Positions 40,698-50,100 of a stretch of DNA of 64,000 nt are shown piece after piece. Origin of the DNA: Methylobacterium sp. Leaf118 (GTDB taxonomy: Bacteria; Pseudomonadota; Alphaproteobacteria; Rhizobiales; Beijerinckiaceae). Where the stretch lies: assembly GCF_920984675.1 (NCBI RefSeq), contig NZ_CAKLBV010000014.1, positions 1-64,000 on the forward strand. Direction: 5' to 3'. The position numbers were made by a program, and so were the translations under genes. The notes beneath the pieces were generated by a model that was not told where the DNA came from, did no database searches, and saw only the letters and a list, made by a program, of their open reading frames with translations. Position 1 is the stretch's first letter. Each line of letters begins with the position of its first letter.

Positions 40698-41665
40698 TGC
40701 GGGCGCTGCTCCTCCCCGCGCTTTGCCTCGCGCTCGCCGCGCCGGTCGCTTCCGAGGCTCGGCCTGTCGGCTACAGCCTGCGGAGCGTTCAGGGCCCTGC
40801 CGGCCCGCAGGGCGAGCCAGGGCCCGCGGGTGAACCTGGGGCGCCCGGCCCGGTTGGCCCCTCCGGACCGCAAGGAGAGCGTGGCAATGCAGGACCGGCC
40901 GGACAGCCTGGAGCAGTGGGGCCAGCAGGCCCTGCGGGTGCAGCAGGCGACTCTGGACCTGTGGGGCCAATGGGCCCGGCTGGGCCTCGCGGTGCAGACG
41001 GTGTGGCTGGATCTGTGGGTTCGGCCGGCGCTGCTGGCGAGCGAGGCCTCCAAGGCGCAGCAGGATCAGCAGGCCCGAGTGGACCGCCTGGTCCGAAGGG
41101 GGATCCCGGCGCCGCTGGCGCGACAGGGGCTCAGGGTTCTGTAGGGCCGAAGGGAGACAAGGGCGATGTTGGGGCGAAGGGTGACGCCGGAGCGCCGGGT
41201 GCAGTTGGCGCAGCAGGGCCTCAAGGCGATCGCGGACTTCAGGGTGCGACTGGCCCTTCTGGACCAGCAGGTGTGGCCGGGTCTGTTGGGCCTGCCGGAC
41301 CGGCTGGCCCTCAAGGTCAGCAAGGCGTGGCTGGATCTGTGGGAGCGCCGGGAGCTTCGGGCGCTCAGGGGCCCGTAGGCCCGGCCGGCGCCCCGAAGCG
41401 TGTCGAGCGCTACATCGCCACTTCCAGCACGAGCCTGACCAATCCGGTCGCCATTTTCACCTGGGCGGCCTGCACGACGACACCCGATGTCGATGTGATC
41501 CCGACCTGGGCCGGCGACCAGATGGTGATCGGCGGGGTCGTCTCGCAGACGCTCTCAGGCGCGACCGTGGCCGCCAAGCGCTCCCGCGGCGCGCTGCTGC
41601 TCAGCGCCGGGCCGTTTGAGGCCGCACCCAACACCGCCATCCAAATTCGGGTGATCTGCAACTGA
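40697..41665 (+). CDS. Secreted collagen-like triple-helix protein (322 aa)
   Basis: ATG 40697. Signal peptide [20 protein letters not shown], then about 200 residues (about 35-235) of uninterrupted Gly-X-Y ([20 protein letters not shown] onward), which form a collagen triple helix. A C-terminal globular domain of about 85 residues ([40 protein letters not shown]) could nucleate trimerisation. Phage collagen repeats usually sit in tail fibres; here a signal peptide and a head-connector location are unusual. An envelope-exported lysogenic conversion product or virion decoration are both possible. Confidence 0.85.
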   Translation: MRALLLPALCLALAAPVASEARPVGYSLRSVQGPAGPQGEPGPAGEPGAPGPVGPSGPQGERGNAGPAGQPGAVGPAGPAGAAGDSGPVGPMGPAGPRGADGVAGSVGSAGAAGERGLQGAAGSAGPSGPPGPKGDPGAAGATGAQGSVGPKGDKGDVGAKGDAGAPGAVGAAGPQGDRGLQGATGPSGPAGVAGSVGPAGPAGPQGQQGVAGSVGAPGASGAQGPVGPAGAPKRVERYIATSSTSLTNPVAIFTWAACTTTPDVDVIPTWAGDQMVIGGVVSQTLSGATVAAKRSRGALLLSAGPFEAAPNTAIQIRVICN

Positions 41666-42318
41666 TGCCCGCAACCATCACCATAGCCGCCACGGCTCGC
41701 CGCCTGACGACGGTCGCGAACGCTCGCGGCGATCTCGGCCTGCCCGCGGGAGCGCCGACCGACGACCAACTGAACCGTTGGATCGATCAAGCCTCCGCCC
41801 AGGCCTCGACGTTCTGCCGCCGCGTCTTCGGCCGGGCGACCTATCGCCAGCGCTTCGATCTGACCAATCGGTGCCGCGACGACCTCTATCTCGGCCTGCT
41901 GCTTGATGCCGGCCCGATCGTGTCGATTTCGGCGGTGACCGTGGACAGCCTCTTGCTCAGCCCCGGTACCTACGAAGCCGATGACCGGATGCTCTACGGC
42001 CTTCAGGATGGCCAGCGCCGGGCCTTCTACGGCCGCCTCGTCGTGGTCGATTACGTCGCCGGATGGGTGCTTCCTGGCGAGACGGACTACACCAATCCAC
42101 CCGCCGGCACCGAGCCGCTGCCTGCCGACATCGAGCGGGCCGTGATCCAGCTGGTGGGCGTGCCCGCCTTCGGTCTCGGCCGTGACCCGATGGTGAAGAG
42201 CGACGACGTCGAGGGCGTCGGCTCGCGCAGTTTCTACATCCAGGGCGCGGGCGCTTCGTTGCCACATCCCGAGGCGGAGGCGACCTTGGCGCAGTACCGG
42301 AGGCTCGCCTTCGCATGA
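41665..42318 (+). CDS. Head-tail connector protein (gp6-like adaptor)
   Basis: 217 residues. DLGLPAGAPTDDQLNRWIDQ, ASAQASTFCRRVFGRATYRQ and VVVDYVAGWVLPGETDYTNP fit the phage gp6-like head-tail connector family, all-helical at the N-terminus with a beta insertion. Sits on the portal and starts the neck. One-base overlap with the collagen gene. Confidence 0.75.
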   Translation: MPATITIAATARRLTTVANARGDLGLPAGAPTDDQLNRWIDQASAQASTFCRRVFGRATYRQRFDLTNRCRDDLYLGLLLDAGPIVSISAVTVDSLLLSPGTYEADDRMLYGLQDGQRRAFYGRLVVVDYVAGWVLPGETDYTNPPAGTEPLPADIERAVIQLVGVPAFGLGRDPMVKSDDVEGVGSRSFYIQGAGASLPHPEAEATLAQYRRLAFA

Positions 42319-42662
42319 GCCCCGCCGCCGCCATCGCCATGCTCGACCAGCAGATCCGCGACCACGGGCAGGACATCACTCTGCGCCGGCCCGTGGCTAA
42401 CGCCGCGGCGATCGAGCGACCCTTCCGCGCCTTCGTCCGCGGCTACCGGCCGGACGAACTCGCGGGCGGCCTACAGCAGGGCGACACGCAGGTGGTGCTC
42501 TCGCCGACGGGGCTGCCCGCCGAGTTCGCCGACGCTGATGCGACCCGGCTGAGAAAGCTCGACCGCATCATCTTCGACGGGCGCACCCGCACCGTGAAAT
42601 TCGTGGAACCGGTGCGCGTCGCTGGCGTGCTGGTGCGGCTCAACGTGACCGTGGAGGGGTAG
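42315..42662 (+). CDS. Putative head closure / head-tail joining protein (115 aa)
   Basis: LDQQIRDHGQDITLRRPVAN, QQGDTQVVLSPTGLPAEFAD and KLDRIIFDGRTRTVKFVEPV. Position after the adaptor and the beta-barrel pattern fit a head closure protein. ATGA-coupled. Confidence 0.6.
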   Translation: MSPAAAIAMLDQQIRDHGQDITLRRPVANAAAIERPFRAFVRGYRPDELAGGLQQGDTQVVLSPTGLPAEFADADATRLRKLDRIIFDGRTRTVKFVEPVRVAGVLVRLNVTVEG

Positions 42663-42665
42663 GCG

Positions 42666-42914
42666 ATGAGCGTCGAACGTAAGGACCCGTCCGAGCAGCT
42701 GCAGATTGGCGACACTGTCGTCTACCTGCCCGAAGGCATCATCGCTCAGGTTGCGGGCTATCTCTGGTCGCAGCACGTCGGCAGCGGGCCGCGCTTGGTG
42801 GCCTATCAGCTCGACTGCGGCATCGCTGTCTCTCGCGATCAACTCCGGCCTTACGAAGCTCCAGAGCGCCAAGCGGCCGGCCCGCGCAGGCCGGCGGAGC
42901 GGTTTAAGTTGTAG
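42666..42914 (+). CDS. Hypothetical prophage protein (82 aa)
   Basis: LQIGDTVVYLPEGIIAQVAG, GPRLVAYQLDCGIAVSRDQL: SH3-like beta pattern. Unknown role in the connector cluster. Confidence 0.5.
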   Translation: MSVERKDPSEQLQIGDTVVYLPEGIIAQVAGYLWSQHVGSGPRLVAYQLDCGIAVSRDQLRPYEAPERQAAGPRRPAERFKL

Positions 42915-42924
42915 GGTCGCGCCG

Positions 42925-43446
42925 ATGCGTATTTCGATCGATCAGCGCGACTCCGGGTGGGCCAAGCTCGAGGAGTGGGGCGGCCAGCTCTGCGAGGCTC
43001 GCATCTTCCTCGACGGCGTTCGCATGAAATACTGCATCACCGCCGATGAAGAGCTTGGCGAGGTGCTGGTCTACGCGCAGGACGACGCCGGGGAATGCAT
43101 CAAGGACGATGACGGCCGGCGGAAGGAATGGCGCTACGGCCAGGTTCAGATCGTCATGCCCGGTCGGGACGAGCCGACCGAGCCGGAGCCGGAGCCGAGG
43201 ACGAAGTTCCGCACCATGCGAGCGGCGTTCACCTTTGCCTCGTCGGGAGATGCGCTGCCCTCTCCGACGCTGGCCCTGATCGCCGCCTATGAGGCCGCGC
43301 AGTCGTTTGACGAAAAGAGCGCCGTTCTCAACGGCTTCCCAGATGAGGCCACGAAGGCGGCCCGGCTGGCAGAGGTGAGAGAGCAGGCCCTCGCACTCAT
43401 GCAGCGCTACCCGATCGTGATGGCCTATCTGGCGCGCAACGACTGA
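42925..43446 (+). CDS. Hypothetical prophage protein (173 aa)
   Basis: ATG 42925. Beta-rich N-terminal half (RISIDQRDSGWAKLEEWGGQ, KYCITADEELGEVLVYAQDD), a PEPEPEP linker, then a helical C-terminus. No family recognised. Confidence 0.55.
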   Translation: MRISIDQRDSGWAKLEEWGGQLCEARIFLDGVRMKYCITADEELGEVLVYAQDDAGECIKDDDGRRKEWRYGQVQIVMPGRDEPTEPEPEPRTKFRTMRAAFTFASSGDALPSPTLALIAAYEAAQSFDEKSAVLNGFPDEATKAARLAEVREQALALMQRYPIVMAYLARND

Positions 43447-44123
43447 TGGCGCTCACCCGTCTCAAATCCTCCGGCCTCGACATCCGCCTGACCGTGGCGG
43501 CCTCGCTCTCGCCGGAGCGCCGCCGCGCCCTCATCGCCGAGCACGCCCGCGCGGGCCTGCGCGAGAGCCAGGACATCAACCGCGCCGCCCTCGGTCGCGT
43601 GCCGGATCACGACACCTTCGTCGATGGCCGCGCCGAGGCGCCGCTGACCAGCGTCAACCCGGACCGCGGCGTGATCGTGTTCCGGTTCCACCTGCTCTCC
43701 CAGGTGATCCAGTGGGTGGATGCGATGCTCGTGCTCCACTCCCCTGTCCTGACCGAGCGGTACGCCCGCAGCCATGCGTGGTTCGCCGACGGCAAGGAAA
43801 TGGACCCAATGAGCCCGCCCGCCGGGGCCGAGCAGTTCGTGGTCATGAACGCCCAGCCCTACGCCCGCAAGATCGAACGGGGGCAGTCGTCTCAGGCCCC
43901 GGACGGCGTCTACGAAGGCGTCGCTGCCATGGCGAAGAAGCGCTTCGGCCAAGTCTCCTACATCGGCTTCGGCTACCGATCGATGCGTGGCGGCGCCGTT
44001 GGCGAATGGGCCGGGAGCGCCACGGCCTCTGACCTCGCCCGGGACGTGCGCGGAGGCGACCGCCGGAAGCGGGAGGACTGGCTGACACGCCAGCCCGCCA
44101 TCATCATCGACGAGGGCCGCTAG
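43446..44123 (+). CDS. Putative neck/tail completion protein (225 aa)
   Basis: TRLKSSGLDIRLTVAASLSP, FVVMNAQPYARKIERGQSSQ and GVYEGVAAMAKKRFG resemble the HK97 gp10-like family extended by an insertion. Position between connector and tail terminator supports a tail completion role. Confidence 0.55.
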   Translation: MALTRLKSSGLDIRLTVAASLSPERRRALIAEHARAGLRESQDINRAALGRVPDHDTFVDGRAEAPLTSVNPDRGVIVFRFHLLSQVIQWVDAMLVLHSPVLTERYARSHAWFADGKEMDPMSPPAGAEQFVVMNAQPYARKIERGQSSQAPDGVYEGVAAMAKKRFGQVSYIGFGYRSMRGGAVGEWAGSATASDLARDVRGGDRRKREDWLTRQPAIIIDEGR

Positions 44124-44126
44124 GCC

Positions 44127-44552
44127 ATGGCGCTCTCTGCGGTTTCCGCCGCGGTTGAGGCGAGGCTGACGGCGTGGTCGGCCGCCCAGGCAGGCCGACC
44201 GCCGGTTCGCGGGCTCAACACGCAGGACGCCGAGACGCCGGCCGATAACAGCGCCTACCTCGAGGTCCAATACCCCGTCTCAACCTCTGAGCAGATCAGC
44301 ATGGGCGCGCCGGGCGCGAACGTCTGGCGCGACGAGGGCGCGTTCCGAGTGCTGCTGAACGTCGAGTCCGGAACGGGCGTCGTAGACGCGCTCGCCCTGG
44401 TCGACGAGATCGCCGCCCTGTTCCGCGGCAAGAACTTCGACGGCGTCCGCTGCTTCGCGCCGTCTCAGCCCGTGATCGACGACCGCAACGATGCCGGCGG
44501 CTGGTTCACGCTCTCATTCGCCGTGCCCTACGAGCACGACATCATCGCCTAA
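44127..44552 (+). CDS. Tail terminator protein (gpU-like)
   Basis: 141 residues. SAVSAAVEARLTAWSAAQAG, RDEGAFRVLLNVESGTGVVD and ALALVDEIAALFRGKNFDGV with a C-terminal WFTLSFAVPYEHDI strand fit the tail terminator fold (DUF3168/4128 type). Caps the tail tube at the neck. Confidence 0.65.
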   Translation: MALSAVSAAVEARLTAWSAAQAGRPPVRGLNTQDAETPADNSAYLEVQYPVSTSEQISMGAPGANVWRDEGAFRVLLNVESGTGVVDALALVDEIAALFRGKNFDGVRCFAPSQPVIDDRNDAGGWFTLSFAVPYEHDIIA

Positions 44553-44554
44553 TC

Positions 44555-44572
44555 CGGCCGCCTGAGCGGCCC
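44555..44572. repeat. Small hairpin between tail terminator and tail tube genes
   Basis: ggccgc (44556-44561) ctga gcggcc (44566-44571). No T-run; may tune the high expression of the tail tube gene or stabilise its mRNA. Confidence 0.35.
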
Positions 44573-44654
44573 GACCCTGATCCTCTCCCGCGTCGGAGAG
44601 GCCTTCCGCGCGGCTGCGTCGCGCCTTCCCGCTACCACCATCAGGAGAAGCACC

Positions 44655-45584
44655 ATGGCATTCGCCAATGGCAGCGAGCGGCGTACCGCATACGTCGCTG
44701 AGACCGTTTTCGGCACCACCCCTGCGACCCCCGCCTTCAAATTGCTACGCATCACAGGCGGCTCGCTGCGCACCAACAAGGGCACCGTCACCTCCGACGA
44801 GATCCAGGCCGACCGCAATATTCGCGCCGAGCTGATGACCTCGCAGGATGTCAGCGGCTCCTACGATTTCGAGCTGACCGGCGATACGTTCGACGACTTC
44901 ATCGCGGCGGCGCTCCGGGGCTCCTGGGCCACCAACGTCCTGAAGAACGGCGTTCTTCGCCCGTCCTTCACCGTCGAGGAGACCATCAACTTCGGCGGCA
45001 CCAACTCGTTCTCGCGCTTCGCGGGCGTGATGGTGAACACCATGTCGCTGACACTGCCCTCGCGGCAGAAGGTGACGGGCTCGTTCGGCCTGATGGGCGC
45101 GCAGGAGACGCTGGCGTCCGCCATCGTGACCGGCGCCACCTACGCGGCGCCCAACACGAACCAGCCGGCCACGTCGACCGCGAACGTCGGCACGCTGAGC
45201 GTCGGCGGCACCACCACCCCGTTCCGCGTGAAGTCGCTGTCGATCGAGGTCAACAACGAGCTGCGCGTTCGTGATGCGGTCGGGACGATGTACTCGGCCG
45301 AGTTCGGCGCAGGCCGTGCCAACGTGACCGGCACGATCGAGTGCTACTTCGAGGGGAACGACCAGTTCCAGGCGGTGCTCGACCACGGCTCCGGCGCGAT
45401 TTCGTTCACCGTCGGCGTCGAGGCGAACAAGAAGTACAGCATCCTCATCCCGAAGGCGCAGTTCCTCGACGGCGCCCGCAACCCCGGCGGCAACACGGAC
45501 GACGCGATGATCTCGCTGCCGTTCCGCGGCGTCTACGACGCAACCGCGCTGGCCTCCATTCAGGTCACGAGGCTGGTGGCCTGA
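44655..45584 (+). CDS. Major tail tube protein
   Basis: 309 residues with a good RBS (caggagaag). MAFANGSERRTAYVAETVFG, TTPATPAFKLLRITGGSLRT and DVSGSYDFELTGDTFDDFIA form the tube N-terminal domain. VNNELRVRDAVGTMYSAEFG and CYFEGNDQFQAVLDHGSGAI form the second. Polymerises into the siphovirus tail tube. Confidence 0.85.
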   Translation: MAFANGSERRTAYVAETVFGTTPATPAFKLLRITGGSLRTNKGTVTSDEIQADRNIRAELMTSQDVSGSYDFELTGDTFDDFIAAALRGSWATNVLKNGVLRPSFTVEETINFGGTNSFSRFAGVMVNTMSLTLPSRQKVTGSFGLMGAQETLASAIVTGATYAAPNTNQPATSTANVGTLSVGGTTTPFRVKSLSIEVNNELRVRDAVGTMYSAEFGAGRANVTGTIECYFEGNDQFQAVLDHGSGAISFTVGVEANKKYSILIPKAQFLDGARNPGGNTDDAMISLPFRGVYDATALASIQVTRLVA

Positions 45585-45676
45585 GAGTAGCCGGGCGGCA
45601 GGTCTTCATAGGGCTGCATGTCACCATAGGCCGCCCGGCAAGCTGCTCTCACAGCCCATCCATGATGGAGGTACGG

Positions 45677-45898
45677 ATGAAGACTGTCCAGATCCTTTCC
45701 GATTTCTCGTCCTACCCCAACGGCAAGGACGAGCGCGTCTTCAAAACGGGTGAAGAGCCCGAGCTGTCGAACGAACACGCCGATTTGCTCATCGCCAAGG
45801 GACTCGCCCGCGAGGCCAAGGGCGACGGAGCGAAGCCCTCCATCCCCAAGACGGAACCGGCTGCGGCCGAGCCCGAGCAGAAGGACGACACCAAGTGA
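45677..45898 (+). CDS. Hypothetical tail-cluster protein (73 aa)
   Basis: Start at ATG 45677 behind ggagg; earlier in-frame ATGs at 45662 and 45665. MKTVQILSDFSSYPNGKDER then EHADLLIAKGLAREAKGDGA and an acidic tail. Lies between tube and chaperone genes; similar tiny proteins occur there in other phages. ATGA-coupled to gpG. Confidence 0.55.
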   Translation: MKTVQILSDFSSYPNGKDERVFKTGEEPELSNEHADLLIAKGLAREAKGDGAKPSIPKTEPAAAEPEQKDDTK

Positions 45899-46320
45899 AG
45901 CTCTCCAGCCTGAAGGTCGACGCCAGCGCCATCGAGGAAGGCCAGTGGGTCGGCAACATCCCCGAGATGGGCGATCTGGAAGTCCGCGTCCGCGGCCTCA
46001 ACAACGCCAGGTACCGCCGCCTGCAGACGAAGCTCATCGACGCTGTGCCGCGGGCCAAGCGCCAGGGCGGGCGTATGGACCCCGATGAGCAGGACCGCAT
46101 CACCGCGACCTGCCTGAACGCGACCGTGCTGCTCGACTGGCGGGGCCTCGAAGGCGAGGATGGCCAGCCGCTGCCCTACTCCAAAGACCTCGCGTCCACG
46201 CTGCTGAGCGAGGCGGAGTTCCGGCGCTTCCGTGAGGGCGTGATTTGGGCGGCCTCGCAGGTCGGCGAGGAGCAGGCCGAAGCTGAGCGGGCCGATGAGG
46301 GAAACTCGCCGACTGCCTGA
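45895..46320 (+). CDS. Tail assembly chaperone, short form (gpG-like)
   Basis: 141 residues. MGDLEVRVRGLNNARYRRLQ, TCLNATVLLDWRGLEGEDGQ and DLASTLLSEAEFRRFREGVI fit tail assembly chaperones placed before the tape measure. Near its 3' end the slippery heptamer G-GGA-AAC (46299-46305) in the correct phase allows a -1 shift into the next frame, making a gpG-GT fusion as in lambda. Confidence 0.8.
   Translation: MKLSSLKVDASAIEEGQWVGNIPEMGDLEVRVRGLNNARYRRLQTKLIDAVPRAKRQGGRMDPDEQDRITATCLNATVLLDWRGLEGEDGQPLPYSKDLASTLLSEAEFRRFREGVIWAASQVGEEQAEAERADEGNSPTA
46299..46305 (+). promoter_or_regulatory. Programmed -1 ribosomal frameshift site G-GGA-AAC
   Basis: Zero-frame codons GAG-GGA-AAC give the canonical X-XXY-YYZ pattern. 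After slippage reading continues CTC-GCC-GAC (LADCLRWSLKWGKEVEWAEM) straight into the 46362 gene with no stop. Fusion product: 137 + 116 = 253 residues. The -1 frame is open only from 46299, just enough for this site. Confidence 0.8.
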
Positions 46321-46655
46321 GGTGGTCCCTGAAGTGGGGCAAGGAGGTCGAGTGGGCCGAGATGGAGATGGAGCACGATCCCTCCTTCTTCCCGGCCTTC
46401 ATGGCCGAGCGGCCTGAATTGTGGCCGCACCTCGCCTTCTACAGCGAGGCGTTCGCTGACCTCTCAGCGGATCGGCAGCTCGGCGCCATGGGCGGCGCCG
46501 GGCAGGTTCCTTGGTCCTCCATCGACCGGTATGCCGACCGGTATGAGATCGACGACTTGGACGATTTCGACCGCTTCCGGCGCATGATCCGAGCCCAGGA
46601 CCGGATCTATCTGGAGCACATGGCGAAGTCGTCGAGGCAGCCGGGCGGGGAGTGA
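46305..46655 (+). CDS. Tail assembly chaperone T-domain, made by -1 frameshift
   Basis: The part downstream of the slip site, continuing MEMEHDPSFFPAFMAERPEL, WPHLAFYSEAFADLSADRQL and YEIDDLDDFDRFRRMIRAQD. An internal ATG at 46362 could give a free 97-aa product, but it has only a weak RBS. Together with the short form it should coat and recruit the tape measure for tube polymerisation. Confidence 0.75.
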   Translation, partial: LADCLRWSLKWGKEVEWAEMEMEHDPSFFPAFMAERPELWPHLAFYSEAFADLSADRQLGAMGGAGQVPWSSIDRYADRYEIDDLDDFDRFRRMIRAQDRIYLEHMAKSSRQPGGE

Positions 46656-46698
46656 GGCGGCCATAATGGCCGCCCCCTCCGCCTTGATCGCGCCTAAG

Positions 46699-47091
46699 CT
46701 ATGGCCAGCAGCCCGCTTTGATGTACGGCTCAATCAAATCTGGGCGCGATTGCCGGATTTTATTTAGATCCATGAAATTGGTGAAATGAGCAACTTCGGT
46801 TGCTTCTAGTTTTATATAGTCGAACATTTTGAACCCAACATATGCCCCGTATGAGTTTTTTGCGTTAATCTGGCCGCAAACCACAGTCGAATTTGGCGTC
46901 TTGCTTTCCATCAAGCCCAGTCTTCTGAATTGAGTTCCTACAGGGTCTCCGAATTTATCAGAAACAACCCTCAAGACCGCCGCCCTGACCGGGTCTGGAA
47001 TTTTAGATGCGGACTCATCGACGATAGTTTGTGCGGTCGCCGCCCCGCCTGTTGCGCAGAATAACGCAACCGCCACGCACCGAACCATCAT
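46699..47091 (-). CDS. Reverse-strand secreted moron protein (130 aa)
   Basis: Signal peptide MMVRCVAVALFCATGGAATA then QTIVDESASKIPDPVRAAVL. VVCGQINAKNSYGAYVGFKM and IRQSRPDLIEPYIKAGCWP, two cysteines. Clearly more AT-rich than all neighbours and opposite to the late operon, so a cargo gene probably expressed from the lysogen. The pattern CGxxNxKNxxGxYxGF resembles small exported proteins of proteobacteria; function unknown. Confidence 0.7.
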   Translation of the reverse strand: MMVRCVAVALFCATGGAATAQTIVDESASKIPDPVRAAVLRVVSDKFGDPVGTQFRRLGLMESKTPNSTVVCGQINAKNSYGAYVGFKMFDYIKLEATEVAHFTNFMDLNKIRQSRPDLIEPYIKAGCWP

Positions 47092-47160
47092 CCGCCTCCC
47101 TCACCAGCGGCGCGCACCATTGCGCGACCGGCCGGGGGACCGCAACGCCATGGAGCGATC

Positions 47161-50100
47161 ATGGTCGCAGTCAATCAGATCCGCGACGAGTATCGGCTCG
47201 AAGCCCGGGCAGATGGCGTCAACGAGACGAAGGCCGCCGCTGAAGGATTGGCCGGCGCGGTCGATAAGGTCACGACCTCGGCCGATAAGCAGGAGCGGAA
47301 GGTCATCAGCGTCCAGCGGGCGCTGGAGAAATTCGCCGCGTCCAACGATCAGGCCTTCAAGGCGCAGCAGCAGGTGGAGCGTGCGCAGGCCCTGGTGAAC
47401 CGCGCGTTCGAGCAGGGCCTCTCGGGTACCCGCGCCTATGAGCGTGCCGCCGCCGCTCTCGCCGAGAAGCAGGCGCATCTGGCCCGCGTCACTGCCCAAG
47501 TTGCGGCAGCGAACGACAACGCCGCTGCGAAGGCGCGCGGCGGCTGGTCGGCGCTGTCCGCGCAGGGCGCCGCTCAGGAGAAATCAATCCAAGCGAACGA
47601 GCGGGCGGCGGCGCAGTGGCGCAACCTCTCGGCTCAGGGGTCGGCGCAGGCGCGATCTCTCGAAAATCTTCGAGCCGCCAACGACAACGTGGCCACAGGC
47701 TTCGCCGCGCAGGGCGCCCAAATCGGCGCGCTTCTGCCCGGCTACAGCAAGCTCATCGCACTGGCTGGGGCCCTCGGCGCCGTCTTCACGGCCGGACAGT
47801 TCGTCCAGACGGTCACCAGCTTCCAAGCGATCGAAGCCAGCTTGAGGGCGGCCACGGGATCGACCGAGGCAGCGCAGTCGGCCATGGCCTTTGTGCGCTC
47901 GGAGTCGGACCGGCTCGGTCTCAGCCTCGGCTCGACGGCCAAGGATTTCACCTCGTTCGCTGCGGCAACCCGCGGCACCGAACTGGAGGGCGAGAAGACC
48001 CGGAAGGTGTTCTCGGCCGTGGCCGAGGCCGGCACCGTGCTCGGGCTGTCCGCTGACGATATGAGCGGCGCGCTGCTGGCCCTAAGCCAGATGGCGAGCA
48101 AAGGCACCGTTTCCTCCGAAGAGCTGCGCGGCCAGCTTGGCGAGCGGTTGCCCGGCGCCTTCAACATCGCGGCCAAGGCGATGGGCGTCACCACCTCCGA
48201 ACTTGGTAAGATGCTCGAGCAGGGGCAGGTGCTCGCCTCGGACTTTCTGCCGAAATTTGCCGACGCGATGCACGAGGCGTTCGGGCCCGAGGCGGCGAAC
48301 GCGTCCAAGAACCTCCAGGCCAACCTCAACCGCCTCCAAACCGCAGTCACCGACCTGTTCCTTGCGGCCGGCAAAGGCGGGCTCACCGAGGCGCTGAACG
48401 ACGCCGTGCGCCAGACGACGGCGTTCCTCCGTTCGAGCCAGGACACCGCTGCGGGCGTCGGCGGAGCCCTCGCGTCCGGCCTGCGGACGGCAGCCACCGC
48501 TTTCCAGTTTTTGCGCCAGAACAGCGAGCTTGCCGGCGCCGCGCTGGCGGCCCTTCTCGCTCTCCGTTTCGGCCCGTCGATCATCGAGATCGCGGCCGGC
48601 GCGGCGCGCGCTGCATCGATGGTAGGCGTCTACGATGTCGCCACGCGGCAACTCGTGGTCAGCCAGACCGCGGCCATCGCGTCGAGCCGAGCCCTGTCGG
48701 TGGCGATGGGCGCCTTTGGCGGGCCGATCGGGCTTGCCCTGACCGCCGCGGCGGCTGGCGTCGCCTACCTCGCCCTCCGGCAGGACGAAGGCACGAAGGC
48801 TGCCGAGGCGCAGGCGGCAGGTCTCAAGACCCTGGATGCCGCGCTTCAGCAGCACAAGGGCTCGCTCGCGAGCGCCTCGGATGAGACCAAGAAGTTGGCC
48901 GCCGAGCAGCTCGCTGCAGCTCAGGCCGCTGTCGAAGCTGCCCGACTGCGACTTTCACAGGCTCAGGCCAAGGCGGCGGACAACTCCCCCCAAGTTGGTG
49001 TGGCGGGTTTCGAAGCCTTCTCCACAGCCGCTGGACAGGCAGAGGACGCGAGCTTCCAGCTGGGCGCGGCTCAGGCTGATCTGGACGACAAGGTCCAGCG
49101 CTCGGATGCAACGATGCGCCGCCTTGCGGGCACCGCAACGGATGCTGACCGAGCGCTCCTCGGACTCCCGCCGACCATCAGCGCCGTGACCGCTCAGGTC
49201 GATGCTGCCATCCCGAGCATGCAGAAGTACGGCGACGCGCTGTCGAAGCTAATCGCCATGGTGCCGGAATTGGCCAAGGCGGTCGAGGCGCAGGGCAAGC
49301 TCACGCAGGCCCGATCGCTGTTCGACGAAGGGACGGTGAGCGCTCAGAAGGCCTACCTCAAGGGCGAGATCTCGCAGAATGAGATGGTCGACCGCGTCGC
49401 AAAGGTGAAGGAGGTCTACGAGCGCGCGACAAGCACCGTCTCCGGCTACGAGGATGCGCTGGCCAAAGTCGATACGCGGATGCGGTCCGCGTCGATCGGC
49501 GCCATGGAGGCACAGGCCGGCGAGGTCGCGAAGCTGCGCGACAGCCATGACGCTTATGTGAAAAGCCTGAGCGAGGGCGAGCGCGCAAGCCTCACCAGCG
49601 CTCAGCGGAACGATCTCGTTGCCAAGTCGGAACAGGCGCTGGCCCAGGAGATCTCCAACGTCAATTCGAAGTACGCCGAGCGGGAAGCAAAAAAGGCCGG
49701 CTCTTCGGCGACGAAGGAGGCCGCGAAGGACGCACGGGAGGCCACGCGCGAGTTTGAGAGCTTCGAAAAGCAGGCTGACGCTGCGTTCCAGAAGCTGTTT
49801 CCCGAAGAGGCCCTGAAGAAGAAGGGCGAAGCGCTCCAGGCCCTGCTGGACAAGTTCCGCGATCAACTCAATGCGGTCGACCCGCGGCTTGTTCAAGCCA
49901 TGGAGACCAAGATCCGGCTCAACCTTGATGGCAAGGATATCGAGGGCATCAAGGGTAAGACGGACGACCTCTCGAAGGAGATGTCCAGCGCCTTCCGCGG
50001 CGTCTTCGACGAGATGTTCTCGGCCGGCAACAAGGGCTTCGACGGGCTCTTGGCCAGCTTCACGAAGAGCTTGAGCCGGATCGGCACCCGTCTCTTGGAG

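Noticed and set aside
40790..41380. Possible CRISPR-like repeat array
   Set aside because: The periodicity is 9 bp of Gly-X-Y codons, not repeat-spacer units.
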